Positions 23,578 through 35,254 of a stretch of 64,000 bases of DNA are shown here, in pieces. A program made the position numbers and the translations under genes. The notes under the pieces were generated by a model. That model saw only the letters and a program-made list of their open reading frames with translations. It did not search any database and had not been told where the DNA came from. Numbering within the stretch: position 1 is the stretch's first letter; the number at the start of each line of letters is the position of its first letter. Origin of the DNA: Symbiodinium kawagutii. Taxonomy: Eukaryota; Sar; Dinophyceae; Suessiales; Symbiodiniaceae. Location of the stretch: positions 1-64,000 of the forward strand of contig VSDK01014135.1 in the NCBI GenBank assembly GCA_009767595.1. Direction: 5' to 3'.

Positions 23578-24452
23578 AGGTATGTACTGCGGTCGCGGGA
23601 CGTCACCAGTAGTGGTTGTTACGCGACTGTGCTTGGTCAGCAGGTGCTTATGGGTTTGCGATCACCAATCCGAAATGACCAGTGGTGAAAAAATGCCAGC
23701 TATAGAAAAACTAAACATTGCTCTATACATCAATGGCTAAACAAAAAAAATGAAATAATGGGATGGATCAAGCCACCAACTATCGCCAATGGTTTAGAAC
23801 CCATGGTTAACACTCCGGCTGACAACAGGTTAGAACCAATAGGAATACAAAACATAACAACCGTAGCATAAAAATGGTATATATAGCCCGCATTAATCAG
23901 CCCGGTTGGTTTGTCAAACAATTTCGATGAGGGATGCGCCACATTTAGCCAGCCACACTTGTAGCATCTTGTGATGCTCAGGGGTATTGGTTGGCTGGGG
24001 CATATTTTGGTTTGGGGTTCGGAAAAATGCCAGCAGTGCGATGGGAATCTTCAGGGTGCAACAATAACAAATAGTAATCGCTGTGCCCAGTGGTAAGCCT
24101 ACAAGGACTGTTGACAAAAAACTAAGATAACTACCATGACAAACCAACTCGTAATTCAGGGCTCAAGCTTTTTGAGTTGTAAGGCCCTTGGTGCAGTGTG
24201 GTACCATTCAAAACACCGCGGTGAGCCTTAAGGAACCTGTCTTTCACAGACTTAAAACATTTAAGGTCTCCGCTCCTAAATTTGGACCATACATCGCGAA
24301 CTGGCAAGGGCAAAACAGGTTCGCGGTGACGCCTCCAGCATGTTTCGAAAGCCTCGCGGCTCTGCTTCGTTGCCCGTTCTGGTATACCTTGCTGTGGATC
24401 ATTTACAGCATAAAAACCAACTTCTCAGTTCAGGGGATTCTCCTTAACTTAC

Positions 24453-24807
24453 TCGGGCTTGGAGCAAGTAGCGCAGCCGGCCCAGACGGTAGGCAAAGAC
24501 CGGGCGACCAGCCTGGACGTCCTCATCGTCCTCCGCAACTTGATAGTTGTGGAAGGGACTGTGGGTGCCGCACACTTGGCACGAATCAAGTATCCACATT
24601 GCAAGTCCAGGTCGCAATCTCCATATTTGGGACGAGGGTTTGGAAGGTCAGAAGGGACCTGGATCCATTTGCACACGGCTTGGTGGCAACTTTGTTGTAA
24701 AGTGCGTTGGTAGCGATCACTGCAAAACAGGTGCTCCAAACATGAGGAACGTATCGTCAATACAAACTGCGTCGCACATCTACGTTCTCCGATGACCAGC
24801 ACTTTCT
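24453..24807 (-). CDS. Putative internal exon, 117 codons
   Basis: Minus exon: acceptor CCCAGCATCGTAG, donor GCCCGA|GTAAGTT, open throughout. Cys-rich, including SSCLEHLFCSDRYQRTLQQS and DLPNPRPKYGDCDLDLQCGY. The plus strand is also open for about 84 codons. The whole 24.17-24.86-kb block is unusually complex compared with its flanks and may be one old exon cluster or element. Product unknown. Confidence 0.4.
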
Positions 24808-25307
24808 CTACGATGCTGGGCCAACCGTGTGTACTTCACCACCCTAAGGACGACCTAGATTGACGGTTGAGGTATTTTCATTTAGGGTCAAACGACATAG
24901 TTGAAAGTACTGACTTGAAAATTCCAAATTTCAAATTCTGCTGCGAAAAAAATCAACCGTCCAGCATTGGGTGTACCCAACTTTTGGTCACCCGTATCAA
25001 CCGCAACCAAGAAATCATTACTGATAGCAACGGTGATTCTCAAAACCCATCAACAATTCTGGATGATTATCCAAGCATTTCATTTGTATCAACCACTATT
25101 TAGTCTGTCTTTTCAATGAAAACTGTTACGCAACATTTTTTTAGCAATACCCTCCGGTAAACCAACCTGCCAATAGAAAAATCCGCCATTCATTGTTGTT
25201 TTCCCACAGTTTTATCATACAATATGGTCCAAATCCATTGCGTGTTTGTTTACCGTAAGGGGATATCAGTATCCATTAGCCTTAGTAGGGTGCTCTAATT
25301 CACCATC

Positions 25308-25775
25308 CTAAGCCAGCTTCTCCATCTGCACTTTCTTAATTGCATGCATGACATTCCCACTGGACTCCCTTCCCGTCCTCATCATGGTTTCGGCAATGGG
25401 TCTCAGGCCGGGGCTGAGCATGGTCAGAAACATGGCCCGCATGTACGTAGTCTCACCAAAATGGGGGAGACGAAGTCCCAAAGACATAGTGGTACTCAGA
25501 TGAACTATTCATAAACACAACCTCAGTCATCACGATCTTGGGTTGCTCTGCGAGCAATCCTGGCGTTGTTTCGCCACTTGTTGAAAATTATACTTGATGA
25601 TCGATACCAGGTCGTTCAACATTCAAAGGGGCATAAGTGACCAAGGCTGGAACTAAAGGTATGCACGGTACATCTACAAAAGAATGGCGCTCAGGAACTT
25701 TCTGCAAAAAATCCATCAAGGTATTCATGGTCAGCTCTTGTTGCGGCAATTCTGGTCGCAGAACAAAGCCTTGCA
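25308..25775 (-). CDS. Two 3'-terminal exons, unknown protein
   Basis: Exon n-1 is 25608-25775 (acceptor GGTTCCAG; two bases, 55 codons, one base; donor CCTG|GTATCG). Exon n is 25308-25504 (acceptor TATGAATAG; two bases, 64 codons, TAG stop). The 103-bp GT-AG intron joins in phase, giving a Val codon. Peptide: FVLRPELPQQELTMNTLMDF..., then LSTTMSLGLRLPHFGETTYM..., ending MHAIKKVQMEKLA. Without splicing the first exon's frame hits stops. A long family A element lies immediately upstream, possibly as the preceding intron. Confidence 0.55.
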
Positions 25776-25784
25776 CTGGAACCA

Positions 25785-26072
25785 TCATTCACCATTGTTT
25801 TCCCTTGAGTGTTTTTGTTTACGATCTATCACCCATATTGGTTGGTTAATATCGACCCATGGCCATGTGTAGCTGGTATATCCCCTACTATTGTTGCTTA
25901 TTATCCCCTATTATCAGCCATTAATCAGCTAGAAATCACCATTGGTTGGTTGGTTAACTGCTTGACACATATATAGCTGGTATATCCCCTATAGTTGCTA
26001 GTTGTTATCCCCTATTATTAATTAACCATCAACCAGCCATTGGTTGGTTGACTGCTTGACCCAACTCGCCCT
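25785..26072 (-). mobile_element. MITE-like family A, long copy
   Basis: About 290 bp with two modules (GCTGGTATATCCCCTA twice, TTATCCCCTATTAT twice) and the terminal CTTGACCCAACTCGCC. It lies between two minus-strand exon candidates (25608-25775 and 26061-26206), so it could occupy almost the whole intron. Confidence 0.6.
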
Positions 26073-26206
26073 ATCTTGTGGAACTCCCAACCGCTGGCCC
26101 TCCACATCTGCCGCGGCGCCAACTTCCGCATGGTCTCCGGTAGCATTTGCAGGACGTCATCGGTCATCTTGCAGCGCGCGCCCGACCAAACGCACCACGT
26201 GAGCTC
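26061..26206 (-). CDS. Putative internal exon, 48 codons
   Basis: Minus exon after GGCCTCCAG: starts ELTWCVWSGARCKMTDDVLQ, then MLPETMRKLAPRQMWRASGW. A candidate donor GAGTTGG|GTCAAG lies inside the family A terminus. The phase does not join directly to 25775 unless a different boundary is used. The plus strand is also open, to CACCAC|GTGAGC. Confidence 0.4.
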
Positions 26207-26969
26207 CTGGAGGCCATGGCATGGAGCATGGCATGGCATGGCGCCCATGCCAAGCATCCAATGGTGAAGGATGGATCATGATCAACGGAGGTTGAAGCAC
26301 CCCTAAGATTTATGATTAATGTTGGTTTCTGATTAGTATCTACCTGTTGGTTTCATCTATTTTCATTACTTTAGGGGGGGTTACACTAATCAGAAACCAA
26401 CATTAGTCAACAAACCAACCCGTGGTTAAGATTTGGGACCAGCTAAATGATTAATCATGGCCTTTCGAATGGCCACAAGTAGCTACGAACGAGCAAAAAT
26501 GGCTAATGCCCAACGCGTGGATCGGACAATGAACGACTATATTAGCAAACATATTTGCATCATACAAATCCAGGAGATTGCCTTTCGTAGCCCACAGTAG
26601 CTACTGCAGTCAAAACATGTCCTACAGAATCTTGGTCAACCTTTATGACGTGCCAGCTAAAAGCTTGATATGCACATGGTTCAAAACCCTGTGGCCATTC
26701 TTTCCACATCTAAAACCTAGATACCGTAATTCAGCAATTTACCTTAATCAAAAACCCCTATCAGCCACTATTCATCAGAATTAATCATCACATATCATCA
26801 GCCACTTAATCATGAATGATGACAACTAAGGCCCTGCATTGCTATTTGTTTCCATTTCCCGGACACATTTTTTCTCTTGACATTAAAACGAAGGGTCCAG
26901 GTCGCAAGTGCGACTCGACATGAGACATGCGGGCTCCTAAAAGAGACTTTTTCACAAGGGGATGAGTCA

Positions 26970-27091
26970 ATATGGCTATGGGTCAATGTTAACCAACCAA
27001 TATTGGTGGATAATACCCAACAATCATAGGGAAAACAATGGTTAATGATAGGGGAACCAGGGGTACGGGGTGAACTGACCCACAGGCATAT
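26970..27091 (+). mobile_element. MITE-like family A copy
   Basis: Starts ATATGGCTATGGGTCAA and ends ACTGACCCACAGGCATAT, with the core GGGGAACCAGGGGTACGGGG. Followed directly by an exon-like frame. Confidence 0.65.
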
Positions 27092-27239
27092 TAACCATCC
27101 AAAAACAGATAGGATCGCTGGGTATCTGAAAATCCCAGTACTTGGACGAATGGTTCTCCGACGTGAGCAGCCAGAGTGCCAGGTTTTGACTCACGCTTGC
27201 AGATGCGCGGAGTCCCTCAAACAACTACTTGGAGCTTAG
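27084..27239 (+). CDS. Putative terminal exon after family A
   Basis: Plus frame open from the family A terminus (ACTGACCCACAG|G) to TAG: HINHPKTDRIAGYLKIPVLG, then RMVLRREQPECQVLTHACRC and ESLKQLLGA. The acceptor may instead be CCAAAAACAG at about 27109. Coding composition is good. Product unknown. Confidence 0.4.
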   Translation, partial: RHINHPKTDRIAGYLKIPVLGRMVLRREQPECQVLTHACRCAESLKQLLGA

Positions 27240-27419
27240 CATGCCCACTGTTCCTGGTGACATTGGGGCTTCACCGGGGGTGAGGTCACCCACCTCATAG
27301 GTTGATTTAGTACTACCATATTTGATTCTATCAGAGGGAACTCAGCCCAACTGTACATCCAAGCAACCATGAAGCAACCATGGTTTGATACTCCGCCTGG
27401 GTTTTAACTCCAATAGTTT

Positions 27420-27982
27420 TCATCTTCTCCAGTTGATTGGATGCAAACTACATTGGTCGATTCTGGCTTCCAATTGGCAGAAACGCTCATCCGGCTCCTT
27501 TGGCTCAAACTTCTCCTGAAATGCCATGGACCAGGGACCAAGTATATCCTCCAAGGGCCTACCCAAAACAGGAGGATCTTTCAAAGGGCTGGCATCATTT
27601 AGGTGTATCCAGAAATAATTGGCATATTCTGATTTGGCTCGATTTGCTCCAGGTGTGACTGGAAGTGCCTGCGTCAGTATCAACGCACGAACGCAAGCAC
27701 AATATTCAGAAACAATGGGCACTGCCGGGCCCATTCTCAAATGATCAGCGTTCTTGGACGGCTTTGTTTTTCCAGTCATATAGGCAGTGATATTCACCCA
27801 GGATGAATGAAACCCTAATTTACGAATTGGATCAAATTGGGGCTATGGTTTTTAGTAGTAACATTTAGGGACCAAATTCTGACTGTACCTTTCTTTCCAT
27901 CAGCAAGAGTCTTTAGCTTCATCCGGGGACATAAATGAGGGAGGACAGGCCATGAATTTTGTTTTTGGGAGCTGGAATTTCC
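27420..27982 (-). CDS. Two-exon 3' gene end, unknown protein
   Basis: The terminal exon 27420-27814 (acceptor TCGTAAATTAG) is open for 130 codons to TGA. It includes VRALILTQALPVTPGANRAK, SEYANYFWIHLNDASPLKDP and EPKEPDERFCQLEARIDQ. An upstream exon candidate at about 27891-27982 lies between GATTAACAG and AAAG|GTACAG, leaving a 76-bp intron. I could not settle its frame. The long exon is one of the better coding calls in the window; the antisense frame is much shorter. Confidence 0.55.
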
Positions 27983-28214
27983 CTGTTAATCATTGCTTTC
28001 TGGCAAACTAACCTAGAAGTGGAAAATCCGTGAAAATCGCCTATGCATGCTGGTTTTAGCTAAACATGAGGTGATGTTGAGCTTCCAGCTTAGTTTGCCA
28101 AGGTTGGTATCTCGTTTGATTGTTGCTGGGTGTTATGCCCAATGATAACAAGCACCAACCAAACAACCATAAACAACCATGATCATCACCCACATTGCAA
28201 TTGTTGAGTGGTCT

Positions 28215-28215
28215 T

Positions 28216-28310
<95 letters not shown>

Positions 28311-28321
28311 AGTCATCATCA
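28215..28321. repeat. (ATC)n microsatellite
   Basis: About 33 uninterrupted ATC/CAT units, then AGTCATCATCATG. Gives spurious poly-His and poly-Met frames. Confidence 0.95.
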
Positions 28322-28399
28322 TGAGCCAGTATTGACCACCATTGTTAGCATGACCCACCAAGAGCTGGAACTGACATGTTCCTTCTGAAATCATTGATC

Positions 28400-29040
28400 A
28401 TTAAACATCATTGACTCACCATCATGTAGCAATATCAACCACCGTTGTCATCAACACTATCACTAAGTAGTTACAACTAAACAACTTCTGTTCAAACACT
28501 GATCGTCGTCACTCACCATTTGCTATCATTGAGCAACATTAGCAACTATTTGCCTAACCTGTATTAAATTTCAATTTTAGCTCTCTGTGCGAAAAAAACA
28601 GTTTCAGAAAGGCAGTAAGGTAACAAACAAACAATACATTTTGGAAGCCAACTAAAACACTCTGGTTGCTTGCTCATGTTAACAAACTTATGAACAAGGT
28701 TTTCAGCCAATGAACCAGCAATGATCAATTCAATACGGACGACTCTATCATTTCTGTATCAAACCCATGACTAACACGATCAACGATCATTGTTCCCCAT
28801 CAAAAGTCAAGCAGCACGGACTTTTCTATCATCAACCATCATCATCACCAAGCAGTACTAACCATCATTGCCCACCATCAAGCATCATAAACCACTATTT
28901 TAATCATCCTTAACCATCAAAAACGATTATCAACCATCATAAACCACCATCCATCAACCATCCATCAACCATCACTAGCCATCACTAACCATCAACCATC
29001 ACTAGCCATCAACCATCACTAACCAGTAACCATCATCAAG
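28400..29040. other. AT-rich CATCA/AACCAT DNA
   Basis: No exon-like island; degenerate AACCATCA repeats near 28820-29040. Confidence 0.6.
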
Positions 29041-29054
29041 CCTCAACCATCATC

Positions 29055-29218
29055 CACCACTCCCGCAGCTGGCACCGGGCCCCACCTTCCCCGCTTCGGC
29101 AAGGCACGGGCGCCGACCGCGCGCAGCTCATGGCCGTGCGGATGGCCACCTGGAGGTCGCGCGGGGCCACGAAGGCCTCATCCTGGCGTGGGAGTTCCAA
29201 CGGGGTTGAGCGGTTTCG
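29055..29218. CDS. Very GC-rich exon-like island
   Basis: About 160 bp of strikingly GC-rich sequence. Plus: acceptor ACTCCCGCAG and open frames, including GHLEVARGHEGLILAWEFQR, to a GTTGAG site. Minus: open frame LELPRQDEAFVAPRDLQVAI. Probably an exon; strand unresolved. Confidence 0.35.
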
Positions 29219-29229
29219 GGGGGTTAACA

Positions 29230-30480
29230 AAAGGATAACTATTATTGGTTAACCACTAATGGATATTGGTAAGACTAACCCTCCTATTGTTATTATTGGT
29301 TAACAATTGAGCGGTTTTTTGGTCAACCACTATGATAATGGTTAATTGGTTGATCAAAATATTGTTAATCAACTATTAACCCTATAGGTATGATCAACCA
29401 ATTAACCATTAACAACAGGATAAGGTTAACTAATCAACTATTTTAACAGTATAACTGTTATTGGTTGATCAAAATATTGTTAATGGTTAGTCTTACTAAT
29501 AGTGGTAAGTAAATGTAGTAACCAACTTTAGTATCAATATTGTATTCAATATCAGTGGGTGACTATATGTCAATCATCAATAATTAGCCATCATTAGTTG
29601 ATCTATTATGGTTTCAAGGATTCATCTATTATGGTTTCAAGGGTTAATCATCATTAACAAATTTCCAATGGTTGACTATATGTTAATCATCAATAAATGC
29701 TTAACAATAGGGAAACTATTTAGAATATCAACAGGGGAACTATTAGATATCCCGATAGGGTTGACTATAGGAGATAGCATTTGATGGGTAACCATAGGGT
29801 AACTAATTAACTATAGGGTAACTATAGGATTAATCATTCAAAGATGGTTGACAACAATAGGGGATTACTATAGCGATAGTATAGGGTTACTATAGGGATT
29901 AATTGATGAATTGATAGGACTTAACGATTGGACAAACTATAGGGATTAGTTGGTAAAGTTGGTAAACTATATGTTAATCATTAGTAGATAGTTAACCATA
30001 GGGTAACTATAGGAGATAATTAGTCACTATAGTACTGATAGCGATCAATTGATAACAATGGTTTGTACTTTTGGGGTGTGTAAATTACACGGGATTAGTG
30101 GTTAGGTGTATGACTCACGGTCACAATAGGATAACTATGGGATAGTATTTGATGAGTGGGTAACGAACGTTAGTAAACCTGTGGTTTAGTGGTTAACTGT
30201 AGGGGTTGGTTAGTTGGTTATCGGTTCAAACAGGTAGCGCTAATCCCCTATGGTTAATTGATTATTATTGTAACTATGGGGAATATAATCAATCGATAGG
30301 GTTACTATAGGGAAAAATGATTGGTTTCTATAGGGTTGATGACAATAGGGTAACTAATATTAACATATCAAGAGGGTAACTATTAGATATCCCGATAGGG
30401 TGACTATAGGGGATAATTATCAACTATATGGGATAGTAACTATAGGGATTCATTGATAACAATAGGGTTATAGAATGGGT
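29230..30480. repeat. Degenerate ACTATAGGG repeat field
   Basis: About 1.2 kb of irregularly repeated ACTATAGGG, GGGTAACTAT and TTGATAACAATAGGG words with no fixed period. No coding signal. Confidence 0.7.
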
Positions 30481-30900
30481 ATTGATTGGTGGCTAGCTGA
30501 CATTAGTAAACCTGTGTTTTTTGTGGTTAACTGTGGGGGATTTGCTGACAAACCCAATTCGTATAACTTATATTTCTGGTTTAGTGGTTCATTATAAGGA
30601 AATGATAAACAAAAATAGGGAATATACGGGTGATTGTGTTGACTGTAGGGGGTAATAAGCAACAATACAGGACACAGAATTGGTTGTGAATGTGGTTTAC
30701 CAACGGATATCAATGGGGGATGAGCAACAAAAAGGCGTGTAATGGTCATTGATGATGGTGATGGTGGTGGTGTTGGTGGTGGTGATGGTGGTGATAAAAG
30801 TGCTTGATGGTTCTTCACCAAGGAATGGTTTTGATGATGGTTGACTATGATGGTTGGCTCTGGTTGACTATTGTTGGGAATAATGTTTTATGATAATGGT

Positions 30901-31013
30901 ATATGGGGGGTTCTCAAAACTGGGCACCCCCAAAAATGGTTGGCTTATTACTAGAAGTTGTGAATATATAGAGGATGATTTGGGGGGTCCGCTATTTTGA
31001 GAAACACCCATAT
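30901..31013. mobile_element. MITE-like family B copy
   Basis: ATATGGGGGGTTCTCAAAACTG at left and CTATTTTGAGAAACACCCATATGG at right. Its right end merges with the left end of the next family A element, sharing CATATGG. Confidence 0.65.
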
Positions 31014-31128
31014 GGCTGTGGGTCAAAACTCTGTACCCCTGGTTCCCCTATCATTAACATTGTCTACCCTATTATTGTTGGTGATTATCCCCCTTGAGTT
31101 GGTTTGTTAATATTGACCCATAGCAATG
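31010..31128 (-). mobile_element. MITE-like family A copy
   Basis: ATATGGCTGTGGGTCAAAA to ATTGACCCATAGC, directly abutting a family B element. Confidence 0.65.
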
Positions 31129-31129
31129 A

Positions 31130-31260
31130 TGCTGGTGCTTGAGGTTGGTGCATATCATGGGTGCCAAAACGCTGAGAGAGGTAGCACGTAGGTGTTTAGC
31201 CTCCAAACGTGGGTTACAAACCATAAACACAATGGCCCGGGGGGCAATGGCAACGAAATG
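31130..31260. CDS. Exon-like island, both strands open
   Basis: Minus frame FVAIAPRAIVFMVCNPRLEA continuing to family A; plus frame GAKTLREVARRCLASKRGLQ ending near GTGATG. The minus reading would follow the 31336-31449 exon in phase. Product unknown. Confidence 0.3.
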
Positions 31261-31335
31261 TTTGGTGATGATGGTTGATGCTAATGTTTGGTGATGATTA
31301 TGGTTGATGTTAAATGATGGTTGATGATGGTTGAC

Positions 31336-31449
31336 CAGTATTAGGGAATGGAGTAACTGTCCATCAGATCCTCTATAGCGGCTCCATCCCTCCACATCAT
31401 CACGCACTCTTCTAAGTCTTGTTAATACATTGAGCTGCCTTGGATGGCC
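31336..31449 (-). CDS. Putative internal exon, 38 codons
   Basis: Minus exon with an excellent acceptor (TTTCCACCTCACCTGCTTCAG) and donor ATACTG|GTCAAC, phase 0 to 0: HPRQLNVLTRLRRVRDDVEG then SRYRGSDGQLLHSLIL. The plus strand carries a mirror donor, CAG|GTGAGG, but its frame is interrupted. Unknown product. Confidence 0.5.
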
Positions 31450-31474
31450 CTGAAGCAGGTGAGGTGGAAAGAAC

Positions 31475-31641
31475 ATGCACAGAATTTCCAAGGAGAACAG
31501 GAGAATCAAAAACTTCCCACAGCCACAGACCGGGCAAGAACTTTTATGCCGGAGGATTCACAGAAGAGTTCACAAATCACTTCATGAAATGGCTATGTGC
31601 CAAAAAACAGTTTTGCGTATGCTCGAAGGCGCGCAATTGAA
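31475..31641 (+). CDS. Possible exon, three plus frames open
   Basis: A-rich plus-strand stretch ending at AAAG|GTAATTG. Frames include HRISKENRRIKNFPQPQTGQ and an alternative KEHAQNFQGEQENQKLPTAT. Convincing composition but no unique frame. It lies head to head with the minus exon at 31336-31449. Confidence 0.25.
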
Positions 31642-31778
31642 AGGTAATTGTTTTCATTGTTTCACGTAAGTTGCAGGTCCGGTCACAAAAGCCAGCGTGT
31701 ACAGTTTAAGCCTGCATATGCGTGACTTGTTGAGGAATTAACCAGGAATTTGAACGATGAGGTGGCTTCACCATCAAG

Positions 31779-31921
31779 TGTGTGTGTGTGTGTGTCTGTG
31801 TGTGTGTGTGTGGGTCAAAAACCTGTACCCGAGGTTCCCCTATCATTTCAACTGTTTTTCCTATGAATCTGTTGATATTCTCCGCCAATATTGGCTGATT
31901 AATATTGACCGATAGCCATGT
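31779..31921 (-). mobile_element. (TG)n tract and family A copy
   Basis: A (TG)n run to about 31813 passes directly into GTGTGGGTCAAAAACCTGTAC, the family A left end. The right end, ATTGACCGATAGCCAT, is at about 31918. Confidence 0.55.
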
Positions 31922-32076
31922 TGTTTTTGTGTCATACCCTTGACAATGATTATTAAACATGAAATAACACCATGAAACACCATCACAGTCATGAACCACG
32001 GCTCTTGATCGATCAGAATCAGCTATGGTGAGTTATACGCATGGTATGTTTATGATTCGAACCATCCAAGATTCAT

Positions 32077-32198
32077 CTGGTTGGTGGTTGAACCAACCCC
32101 TATGAAAAATATGTTTGTCAACCAACCAACAAATTGTGAATACATTTGGGAACAAAAAAACATGTTTGAAACCACCAGCCTTTGAAACCACCAGCCAG
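32077..32198. mobile_element. MITE-like family D copy 1
   Basis: Ends CTGGTTGGTGGTT and AAACCACCAGCC. Internal CCCTATGAAAAATAT and GTCAACCAACC are shared with 34.77 and 59.32 kb. Confidence 0.55.
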
Positions 32199-32308
32199 TC
32201 ATCATCACAAATCATCAAACATCCATCATTATCGATGATTTTGTGTCATAGCCCATAACAATTGCTCAACCATTGCACGACAATTAACAATCATTGACAT
32301 TATCAAAA

Positions 32309-32343
32309 CACACACACACACACAAACACATACACACACACAC
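32309..32343. repeat. (CA)n microsatellite
   Basis: Imperfect CA repeat. Confidence 0.9.
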
Positions 32344-32639
32344 TCTAATCAATTAACGATCCTTGTGTAACAATTGGAAAAATGGAAAATACAATTGAAC
32401 GATGCAAAATAACATGAACAAATAGGTAATCTGTTACTATCAATCAATGATGTTTGATATTTGTGTACATGATATTTCCTCATCATGAATTAACCACCAA
32501 ATGATGGTTAAATCATGGAAATGGTTTACAATCATCCGTACAACCTGATATGAGGCTTTAAGTAGTTCCTGTTATACCTAAGACCCCTATACAATCTATA
32601 CATCTTGTTGAGCATACCTCGCCGTTACCATGACCCGAT

Positions 32640-32800
32640 TGATTAGTCATATCTAAGCGTTGACCTACCCATGATCCACCATCAGCTGTGGCTTGGGTGC
32701 AGCGCCTTGTTTTCGAAGAGCGTGTCTGGAGTAAAGGCTTTGGACAAAACCTGGTTTCCAACCAGCCATGATGTTTCGCCGGCTGAACTCAAGGTTCCTT
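32640..32800. CDS. Exon-like island, multiple frames open
   Basis: Plus after ATCCACCATCAG: LWLGCSALFSKSVSGVKALD to TGA, with another plus frame, VAWVQRLVFEERVWSKGFGQ. Minus: SSAGETSWLVGNQVLSKAFT to TGA. Coding is likely; frame and strand unresolved. Confidence 0.3.
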
Positions 32801-32929
32801 GATGCTCACAATTGTATTCATGGTTGATAGATGGTTGATGGGTTATTAGATGCTTGTAATGATTGGTATGTGCTTGGTTCGTGGTGAAATGGGTGGCCTG
32901 CCTCACGCAGAAACAAGCATCACAATTAC

Positions 32930-32998
32930 ATGGTGGTTTCTCAAAATTTGAAACCCCAGAAATTGATGGTTTATTTCCTATTTTGAGAAACCAACCGT
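32930..32998. mobile_element. MITE-like family B, short copy
   Basis: ATGGTGGTTTCTCAAAATTTG at left and CCTATTTTGAGAAACCAACC at right, about 70 bp. Confidence 0.6.
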
Positions 32999-33066
32999 AG
33001 TAGTAGTTATTGATGATAGGTAATAAACCAACCATTTGACCACCATAGCTAGTCCGAGCTATTTAT

Positions 33067-33191
33067 TACAAGGAGGGTCCCCTAAACGTTAGCTAAGTTG
33101 GTTCATAAGTGGGGTAACTACTAGTTCTGCTAGATACAACCATGGTTAAATGGCTTCTCAACCAACCTATAACTAGGAGGGCCCACCTTGT
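33067..33191. mobile_element. MITE-like family C copy 2
   Basis: ACAAGGAGGGTCCC at left, GGAGGGCCCACCTTGT at right, with the ACTACTAGTT core. A partial third copy ends at about 33447 with GGTGGGCCCACCTTGT. Confidence 0.65.
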
Positions 33192-34143
33192 GGTTCTCGG
33201 TTCGAATGGTTAGCGGTAATCCCTCATGGTTCCTTGATTATAACTAAAGGGGATGAGCCTATTGTAACTAGGGGGTCCCACGCTATTTACCAACTTGTAA
33301 TCTAGCGGTTGTGATCAACTATGAACCAACTAACTACTTGACGCTAGTAACCAACTAGTAATCAAACTTGTGATCAACCAAACTATTTTCAACCATAGTT
33401 ACCATAGTTTGATCTACTTATAACGTTTGGTGGGCCCACCTTGTACCATCTCAAAATCATTCTATGATCAATAGCTCGGACTCTGCACCAAACAATCCCA
33501 GGATGTCCCACCAGGCATCTCATTGGTGGTGGTGCGAACAGCCACCCCGTCATGAAAAATAGGTGTCCGCCGACCATTTGTTAACTAACATGAGCGATTA
33601 CTGGGGGAAATCAGCAAATTCACGAGAGAAAATAAACACCATGCTTTGTTAACCAACCATTTTACGAAGAAAATAAGCGACATGCCAATCAAACCACCAG
33701 GTTACTCATTGTTTGATCAATCAATCATGACGATTCTGCTGATCCACTGATTCACAACCCCGAGCAAGCGGCCAGTACCCAGGAGCAAGTAACTAACTAT
33801 ATCAAACATGATCAGGTAGTTAATAATTGTTGATTATGATTGATGATAGGTAGTTATTTTTCACCATTAGGCATTGACGATCAGGTGCTATTCGGTGTTA
33901 TAGGTTGATTGCAATTGAATTTGGTTCATCATAGGTAGTTAATGAGGTTGATGATAGCTAGTGAAAAGATCAGCATCAATTCAAAATATAAATCAAAACG
34001 AATAAAAACAAATAAATGATTTAACTAGTATAACTAATATAATTTGATGAATTAACTAGCATGATTCAAATGCATGCATAACTAGTATAATTTGATGAAA
34101 TAGAAATAAATATGACCCAGCCAGGACACTGACTTCAAGTGAC

Positions 34144-34220
34144 CAGGCCATTGCTAGGGCACCGAGGAACCCATGCAAGTCCGGCCATGTGGTAAGAGGC
34201 CATGCGCTGCAGGCGGCCGC
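34144..34220 (-). CDS. Putative internal exon, 25 codons
   Basis: Minus exon with a near-ideal acceptor (ATGTTTTGTTTTTCAG) and donor GGCCTG|GTCACT. Two bases plus 25 codons, RLQRMASYHMAGLAWVPRCP; another frame is also open. Unknown product. Confidence 0.4.
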
Positions 34221-34328
34221 CTGAAAAACAAAACATGGAGCCAACAGTTGCTTGGATGATGGATGAGTAGTGACTGTAGCACTACCAACTGCCCAGAGCT
34301 TACAACCAAGTGGTTGAGCTATTTACTA

Positions 34329-34457
34329 CAAGGGACCGGGCTCCCGAAACGTTAGCTTAGTTGGTTCATAATTACGGTAGCTACTAGTTATGGTAAGTAT
34401 AACCATAGTAAAATGGATTATTAACCAACTTATAACGTTTCGGAGGCCTACCCGTGT
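34329..34457. mobile_element. MITE-like family C copy 3
   Basis: Left end ACAAGGGACCGGGCTCCCGA and right end CGGAGGCCTACCCGTGT are inverted repeats of ~20 bp. Core TAGCTACTAGTTATGGTAAG. Confidence 0.65.
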
Positions 34458-34769
34458 TAACCAAGTTGGTTTCAAAGACCATACCAATGGTTGATTATAT
34501 GACTAAGGGTTGGGTGGTTGAGTGGTTGATGATGGATTAATAATGACTCAAGCACAATGGTTAAAAACACTCAGCCGTACATTTATGATGACCCCTTAGT
34601 TTTATAGTTATCACCCCTTAGTGCTATAGGGTTAACTATTCCCTTTCATGAACCACTATCATCCATTATGAAACATGTCACTCAAGCCACCAACACCACT
34701 ATAATCCCCGAGTCATCAACCTCTATTAACCACTATCATCCCCTATTACTCACCACTATCATCCCCTAC

Positions 34770-34866
34770 TGATTGGTGGTTCCAACTCCTATGAAAAATA
34801 TTACTCAACCAAACATGTGTTAACAACTACTAGGGAAATAACAAACGCCGTCAAACCACCAACCAG
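34770..34866. mobile_element. MITE-like family D copy 2
   Basis: ATTGGTGGTTCCAACTCC at left, TCAAACCACCAACCAG at right. Internal CTACTAGGGAAATAAC. Confidence 0.55.
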
Positions 34867-35094
34867 TCCAGTAGTTGTTCAAACCGTTTGTTTGGATATT
34901 GTCTCCTATCATTTGCCATTATTCATTATTCGTGGTCATGGGGCCCTACAAATCCTTATAAGACCTTGTAAACCCTTATAAATCCATTAATTAAGAACAA
35001 ATCCTTGTAAAACCCCTATTAATGACCATAGTATACTATAATCTCCTTAACAAATGTTCCCTAAAAACCCGTCATAAAACCACCACCCAGGCTA

Positions 35095-35225
35095 TCATCC
35101 CCCAGAAGATCCATAGCTGCCCACGTTGCATGTGGCCGGCCATCCAAGGCCACCTTCCACAAGTAGTCCCTGTGGCCGTGTCCACGTCGGGAAGAATGAG
35201 ATTCATCGATTCAGCCATGATGAGA
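35095..35225. CDS. Exon-like island, both strands open
   Basis: Plus after CACCACCCAG: AIIPQKIHSCPRCMWPAIQG. Minus: MAESMNLILPDVDTATGTTC ending CCTGG|GTGGTG. Probably an exon; orientation unresolved. Confidence 0.3.
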
Positions 35226-35254
35226 TCATCTGAGATCATCTACGAATACCACAC

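Noticed and set aside
28056..28394. Poly-Met and poly-His open frames
   Set aside because: Translation of a pure (ATC)n tract on either strand.
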